From assembly GCF_017873555.1 (NCBI RefSeq), contig NZ_JAGGKE010000002.1:1-64000 (forward strand): DNA of 64,000 bases, given 5' to 3'. Shown here piece after piece: positions 59,909-64,000 of this stretch (its first letter is position 1; every line of letters starts with the position of its first letter). Source of the stretch: Halorubrum trapanicum. Lineage in GTDB: Archaea > Halobacteriota > Halobacteria > Halobacteriales > Haloferacaceae. A model generated the notes under the pieces. That model saw nothing but the letters and a program-made list of their open reading frames with translations, was not told the DNA's origin and made no database searches. The position numbers were made by a program, and so were the translations under genes.

Positions 59909-60787
59909 TTACTCCGAGCCGCCGGTCCGCCCCTCGGCGACCGCGCTCGCGTGCGAGTGCGCGAACTCCCGCAGCAGTTTCCCCGCGAGCGCCGCCGCCT
60001 GCCCGTCGTCGCGGTCGTTCACCTCGACGACGTCGAACCCGTCGGCGCGGGGCGCGACCGCCCGGACGAGGTCGCGGACCTCTCGGGGGTCCAGCCCGAA
60101 CGGCTCCATCGTCCCGGTCCCGGGAGCGTAGGCGGGGTCGAGGCCGTCGATGTCGACCGAGCAGTAGACGGACTCGTCCGCGGCGAACGGTCGGTCGTCG
60201 GCGTCGCCCGCCGAGCCGTCGCCGAGCGCGTCGAGCCACTCGCGGGCGTCCTCGGGGGCGACGACCTCCACGTCGGCGTCGGCCGCGCGGTTCCACTCCG
60301 CCTCGGAGCCGGTCCGCGCCCCGACGATCACCGCTCGGTCGACGCCGAGGTCGTCGAGACACCGGCGCGTGACGCAGGCGTGGTTCCACGGGTTCCCGTC
60401 GTACGCCTCGCGGAGGTCGAGGTGCGCGTCGCAGACGACGAGCACGTCGGGGTCGACGGTCTCGACGCCCGCGTACGTGACCGTGTGCTCGCCGCCGACG
60501 AGCAGCGGGACGGCGTCGTCGTAGGCGACGCTCCGCAGTTCGGCAGCGAGGTGGTCGAGGTACGCCGGCACGTCGTCCCACGGGCGCACGTCGCCCGCGT
60601 CGTGGACGCCCAGCGCGGAGAAGCGGCTCTCGGTGCGGGGGTCGTAGTCGTCGTACGTCTCGGCAAATCGCCGGACCCGGTCCGGTCCGAACCGGGTGCC
60701 CGGCTGAAAAGTGGTCGTGGCGTCGAGCGGAGCGCCGACGACCACGTAGGAAGCAGCTTCGCGGTCGGTCGTCGCCCCGGGGAACAT
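59909..60787 (-). CDS. speB: Agmatinase
   Basis: 292 residues of the ureohydrolase family. It splits agmatine into putrescine and urea with a binuclear Mn site. Metal-binding motifs: PLLVGGEHTVTYAGV, LVVCDAHLDLREAYDG (DAHxD) and VYCSVDIDGLDPAYAPGTGT (S-x-D-x-D-x-x-D-P). The start at 60787 lies five bases behind the eif5A stop, so the genes are one operon. Putrescine or agmatine feeds the hypusine-type modification of eIF5A, so the two genes are functionally linked. Confidence 0.93.
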   Translation of the reverse strand: MFPGATTDREAASYVVVGAPLDATTTFQPGTRFGPDRVRRFAETYDDYDPRTESRFSALGVHDAGDVRPWDDVPAYLDHLAAELRSVAYDDAVPLLVGGEHTVTYAGVETVDPDVLVVCDAHLDLREAYDGNPWNHACVTRRCLDDLGVDRAVIVGARTGSEAEWNRAADADVEVVAPEDAREWLDALGDGSAGDADDRPFAADESVYCSVDIDGLDPAYAPGTGTMEPFGLDPREVRDLVRAVAPRADGFDVVEVNDRDDGQAAALAGKLLREFAHSHASAVAEGRTGGSE

Positions 60788-60792
60788 GCCGA

Positions 60793-61170
60793 TTACCCGA
60801 TGATCTTCCGTTGGCCCTCGTAATCGAGGTACTCGATGTTGTCGTCCGAGGAGAAGTCCTCGCCCTCGGGAATTCGCATCGTGAAGGTGTCGTAGGTGTC
60901 CAGATCCATCACCTGGACCTCGTCGCCGCTGACGTTGACGACCTGTCCCTGCTTGCGCTGGATGATCGGGACCCACACCTTCGCGTCGACCGGCTGCGAG
61001 AGCGAGCGCTTCTTGTCGTCGAAGACGCCCTTCCCCTCGACGCGGGCCTTGGCGCTGCCGTGTTTACCGGGTTTGGCGGTGCTGTAATGGTTGATCTTAC
61101 AGGGCGCGTCGTCCATCATCACGTAGCTGCCCTCCTGGAGTTCGCGAACCTGCTTCTGCTCTCGCGGCAT
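60793..61170 (-). CDS. eif5A: Translation factor IF-5A (hypusine-containing)
   Basis: 125 residues. The elongation factor helps ribosomes at difficult peptide bonds. The modified lysine is Lys36 in [18 protein letters not shown]. The C-terminal OB domain is [40 protein letters not shown]. Length is normal and the start [20 protein letters not shown] is typical. It is the first gene of the eif5A-speB operon; a GGTTTATACCC element on the minus strand just upstream is the promoter. Confidence 0.96.
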   Translation of the reverse strand: MPREQKQVRELQEGSYVMMDDAPCKINHYSTAKPGKHGSAKARVEGKGVFDDKKRSLSQPVDAKVWVPIIQRKQGQVVNVSGDEVQVMDLDTYDTFTMRIPEGEDFSSDDNIEYLDYEGQRKIIG

Positions 61171-61404
61171 AGCCGCTAATTCCGCCGGGGCGGGTATAAA
61201 CGGTTTGGAACGCCGTCGGGCGGGCGCTCGCGGGTCGAGCGGGCGGGCCGGTCGACAAAGTGGAAAGCGGCCGAAGTCGGGAAAACGTTCAACACGAGAC
61301 CCGACGAAGACGGCGCGTATGTCCCCGGTTCAGATCTCCCCAATCGCGGGTCAGGTCCCTCCAGTTCCGATCCCGATCCAGATCCCCCCATCGACGCCGC
61401 TCAC

Positions 61405-62052
61405 GTGGCGGTCGACGCGCTCCCGGCGCTCCCGCTGATCGGCGGCGGGATCGCGGCGGCCGTCAGCGCGGCCGCCGTCACCGGAGCGATACTGCTCGGA
61501 AGCATCGGCGTGTACGTGTACGGTTCGGGCGACGAGCGGGTCGACCGCGTCGCCGACGCGCTCGGCGACGACCTTCCCGCCCCCACCGACGCGCCGGTCC
61601 GTGAGGGAGCCGACGTGCCGTCGGCGGCCGACCTCCACGAAGTCGCCGAACACGAGGACGGCGACCCGGTGTACGTCCCGGTGATCCGGGTCCCGCTCGG
61701 GACCGCCGATCCAGGCACCGACGGCGTGTACCGCCACGCCGCCCGCGCGGCCGCGGCCCTCCACGACGAGTTCGAGGACGCCCACGTCCGCGGGTACGAC
61801 GTGGAGTTCGGACTCGACGACGGCTCGATAGGCGGCGTCGGACGAACGGTGAAACGCGTCGCGGTCACGCCCGAGATCGCGGAGCGACTCCGCGACCGCG
61901 ACTACGACCACCGCGACCTCCGGAGCGACGTGGCGGACGCCGACGACGGCGACCCCGGCGTCCCACCCGTCGACTGGGGCGACGCGGTGAACTACGCGAA
62001 CGGCGACGGCTCTGCGGCGGCGGCCGGCGCGGCGGCGACCGCGGCGACGTAG
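61405..62052 (+). CDS. Membrane-anchored haloarchaeal hypothetical protein
   Basis: 215 residues from a GTG at 61405. N-terminal hydrophobic helix (LIGGGIAAAVSAAAVTGAIL, LGSIGVYVYG), then an acidic soluble domain (RVDRVADALGDDLPAPTDAP, VYVPVIRVPLGTADPGTDGV, VKRVAVTPEIAERLRDRDYD) and an Ala-rich tail. The start is weakly defined: a run with a good ATG (61319) lies just upstream in the neighbouring frame and reads [20 protein letters not shown]; it crosses a CCCCCC run. The function is unknown. Confidence 0.7.
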   Translation: MAVDALPALPLIGGGIAAAVSAAAVTGAILLGSIGVYVYGSGDERVDRVADALGDDLPAPTDAPVREGADVPSAADLHEVAEHEDGDPVYVPVIRVPLGTADPGTDGVYRHAARAAAALHDEFEDAHVRGYDVEFGLDDGSIGGVGRTVKRVAVTPEIAERLRDRDYDHRDLRSDVADADDGDPGVPPVDWGDAVNYANGDGSAAAAGAAATAAT

Positions 62053-62083
62053 CGACGACGGAGTTCCCTCCGAAAAAGGGGAT

Positions 62084-62368
62084 CTACGGGTCGAGCTCGT
62101 CGACGTACTCCTCGCGTTCGCTCTCGTCGTCGACGTTCCCGTCCGGCGGGACGAGCTGTCCCGTGTACAGGTAGCTGACGACGAACATGACGATGAAGCC
62201 GACGCCGACCGCGGCCGTCGTCCGGACGACGAACGGGATATCGTTGAAGTAGAGGTACCGGTCCGCGACCGCGATGGCGACGAACGTCACCAACAGCACC
62301 TTCTGTTCGTCGGTCGGGTCGCGAACGAACCCGACCACGTCGTCCTTGAGGTCGCCCAGCAGGCCCAT
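62084..62368 (-). CDS. Small membrane protein coupled to an aminotransferase gene
   Basis: 94 residues: MGLLGDLKDDVVGFVRDPTD, EQKVLLVTFVAIAVADRYLY, FNDIPFVVRTTAAVGVGFIV and MFVVSYLYTGQLVPPDGNVD. It has two membrane helices and an acidic tail. The ATG overlaps the stop of the aminotransferase by one base (TGATG), so it is translated from the same transcript. Its function is unknown. Confidence 0.8.
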   Translation of the reverse strand: MGLLGDLKDDVVGFVRDPTDEQKVLLVTFVAIAVADRYLYFNDIPFVVRTTAAVGVGFIVMFVVSYLYTGQLVPPDGNVDDESEREEYVDELDP

Positions 62369-63522
62369 CAGGCGTCACCCCCGGTCGTCGCGGCCGAGTC
62401 GGATTCCGCCGTATGATCCTCGATCACGCGGCTCACCCGGTCGAGACCGTCTTCCAACTCCTCGGTCGGGAGGCCGAACCCGATCCGGAAGCGGTCCGGG
62501 AAGCCGAACAGGTGTCCGGGCGCGAGGACGACGCTCGCCTCCTCGACGACCGTCCGGCAGAAGTCCTCCGCGTCCGCGAAGCCGTCGGGGACCGTCACGA
62601 AGGCGTTGACGCCGACGGGGTCAAGCCAGTCGAGGTCGTGCTCGTCGACCCAGGTCGCGACGCGGTCGCGGTGGTCGCCCGCCAGCTCGCGGTTCTCCGA
62701 CAGGATTCGGTCCTCGCGCCGCCCGAGCGCCTGCTTCGCCACGTGCTGGCCGAAGAGGCTCGGCGAGATGGTGGTGTAGTCCTTCCAGCGCCACGCGCGC
62801 TCGACGACCGGTTCCGGGCCGGCGATCCAGCCGAACCGAAGCCCTGCCAGCCCGTACGCCTTCGTGAGGCTGGTCGTCGAGATCCCGTGCGCGCCGTAGC
62901 TCGCGACCGGCGGCTGCGGCTCCGCGGCGAGCAGGCGGTACACCTCGTCGCAGAGCAGGTAGGCGTCGCGCTCGACCGCGACGTCGTAGGCCGCGCGCAT
63001 CGCGGCCTCGTCGTGGTACCGGCCGGTGGGGTTGTTCGGGTTGTTGGCGACGATCACGGCGGTGTCGTCGCGGGCCGCGTCGGCGACCGCCTCGGGATCG
63101 AGCTCCCACTCCGGCGGCTCCAGTTCGACGCGGGTCACGTCCCCGAACGCGTCCGGGACGGCGTGGAGCGCCTGATAGGTGGGGGTGACGACGACGGCGT
63201 GGGTGCCGGAGCCGACGCCCGATTCCCCGCCGTCTCCGTCGACGGCGCCCTCGTCGCCGAGCAGCGAGAGGAACGTCAGGAAGTTCGCCTCCTGCGTGCC
63301 GCAGGTGAACAGCACCTCGTCGGCCGAGCGGTCGTAGCGGTCGCCGACGGACGCCCGGAACTCGGGGTCCCCGTTCGTCGGGATGACGTAGCCGAGCTTC
63401 CCCGGGTCGAGGTCGAACCGACTCGCGTCGAGCGACCGGATGCCGCTCTCGGCCAGCATGATGTCGGCCTCGTGTTCGTGCTCCGCGAACCAGCGTTCGA
63501 GGCCGAACGGGTCGATGCGCAT
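62368..63522 (-). CDS. PLP-dependent aminotransferase, class I/II
   Basis: 384 residues of fold type I. The PLP lysine is in SLTKAYGLAGLRFGWIAGPE; other motifs are FTCGTQEANFLTFL, VANNPNNPTGRYHDEAAM, AYLLCDEVYRLLAAEPQPP (Asp-Glu binding the pyridine ring) and the C-terminal Arg in FPDRFRIGFGLPTEELEDGL. The substrate is an amino acid, not determined. A small Gly/Asp insertion (EGAVDGDGGESGVGSG) is present. The third copy of the structured element starts about 120 bp upstream on the same strand. Confidence 0.92.
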   Translation of the reverse strand: MRIDPFGLERWFAEHEHEADIMLAESGIRSLDASRFDLDPGKLGYVIPTNGDPEFRASVGDRYDRSADEVLFTCGTQEANFLTFLSLLGDEGAVDGDGGESGVGSGTHAVVVTPTYQALHAVPDAFGDVTRVELEPPEWELDPEAVADAARDDTAVIVANNPNNPTGRYHDEAAMRAAYDVAVERDAYLLCDEVYRLLAAEPQPPVASYGAHGISTTSLTKAYGLAGLRFGWIAGPEPVVERAWRWKDYTTISPSLFGQHVAKQALGRREDRILSENRELAGDHRDRVATWVDEHDLDWLDPVGVNAFVTVPDGFADAEDFCRTVVEEASVVLAPGHLFGFPDRFRIGFGLPTEELEDGLDRVSRVIEDHTAESDSAATTGGDA

Positions 63523-63644
63523 ACCCGCGTTCGGGCGGCCGCGAGGTTAGGTGCTGTGGTTGCTGGTGGCGGCGCCGTGGTTGCGGGTGGCAGTCGCGGG
63601 GCGGACCGACGTGTTCCGCGTCGGTGCTCCGACGATTCGACAGG

Positions 63645-64000
63645 GGGCGCTTCCAAAGCCTCAGCCGCGAGGGCGGCGCACGCTCGCTGCGCGCTTCACT
63701 CGGTCGCTCACTTCGTTTGCTCCCTCGTTCCAGTGCTTACGTCGCCTGCGCCGCCCTCGCGGCAGCGTGGCGCTACGCGCCACGGGCAACCGGCGGCTTT
63801 GCCGCCGGTGACTGCCCCTTTGAGTCCCACCCCGCACAGCGCCTCACGCCTCCCCAGCCTCGTCAGTCGCCCGGAGCAACGCGGAGGGCGACTGACTCCA
63901 GCGAGGGACCTTCGGTCCCTCTGGCAGCCGGCGCGTCGCGCCGGCGACAGTGCGAGAGCGAAGCTCTCGCTTGAAACCGGACGGAGTCCGGTGACAGCGA
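63645..64000 (-). ncRNA. Unrecognised structured element, copy C (may run past the window)
   Basis: Read on the minus strand: several hairpins (63905-63960 region, for example GAGGGACC/GGTCCCTC and CCGGCGCG/CGCGCCGG), the 10-bp hairpin TCAGTCGCCC/GGGCGACTGA (63863-63895), conserved block GAGGCTGGGGAGGCGTGAGG, block GGGACTCAAAGGGGCAG, two extra inserted hairpins (CCGGCGGC/GCCGCCGG and GTGGCGC/GCGCCAC), the 19-bp stem (63747-63765 with 63662-63680, one mismatch), motif GACGTAAGCAC inside it, and the tail CTGAGGCTTTGG. It differs from A and B in the extra hairpins. Similarity stops just beyond the tail. The upstream limit is not visible because the window ends. Confidence 0.65.

Overview
The window comes from a haloarchaeal chromosome, most likely Halorubrum or a close relative. 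The domain and class are read from the sequence: the 5' end of an archaeal 16S rRNA, a TATA-binding protein, an Orc1/Cdc6 initiator beside an origin, eIF5A, TATA boxes about 26 bp upstream of leaderless starts, very high G+C, and acidic proteins rich in Asp and Glu. The genus is inference.

Layout. 1-4.1 kb: start of an rRNA operon (minus strand) with two tandem rRNA promoters, then tbp, orc1, a replication origin with five origin-recognition boxes, and an origin-adjacent winged-helix regulator. 4.2-20.9 kb: housekeeping genes (malic enzyme, a SAMP/MoaD-like protein, PhoU-type regulator, 2-hydroxyacid dehydrogenase, cystathionine synthase, cyclophilin, truA, nadE, an M28 peptidase) and a tRNA-Glu that carries an intron. 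20.9-23.1 kb: an accessory patch with a solo tnpB insertion element, a 5'-truncated gene of foreign composition, and tRNA-Gly with a duplicated 3' end typical of an integration scar. 23.1-30.2 kb: ornithine cyclodeaminase-type enzyme, acetyltransferase, oxidoreductase, sulfurtransferase, MaoC hydratase and a KAS III-like enzyme. 30.3-35.8 kb: a complete, translationally coupled branched-chain amino-acid type ABC transporter (livJGFHM). 35.9-50.5 kb: regulator, acyl-CoA ligase plus hydrolase, PurD-like ATP-grasp enzyme, MBF1, two HD-domain paralogues, amidohydrolase, thymidine kinase, a response regulator with PAS domains, and small genes. 50.5-51.5 kb: a small low-G+C patch next to tRNA-Thr. 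51.6-63.5 kb: CBS protein, uridine kinase, XPB-like helicase, esterase, amidohydrolase, the eif5A-speB pair and an aminotransferase.

The most unusual feature is a dispersed element of about 260-360 bp that I do not recognise as a known RNA family. It is present three times (28.77-29.07 kb plus; 54.62-54.92 kb minus; 63.65-64.0 kb minus). The copies share short conserved blocks, while the helices between those blocks have entirely different sequences that still pair perfectly or nearly so. That is compensatory change, as expected of a structured non-coding RNA. One copy has its own TATA box placed to start transcription exactly at its first helix.

Functional links: orc1, the origin boxes and the neighbouring regulator form a replication-start module, with the rRNA operon reading away from it. 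Agmatinase (putrescine supply) sits directly behind eIF5A (the hypusine-modified factor). The five Liv genes form one overlapping operon whose last gene appears to begin with ATT. Five universal stress proteins are scattered through the window.
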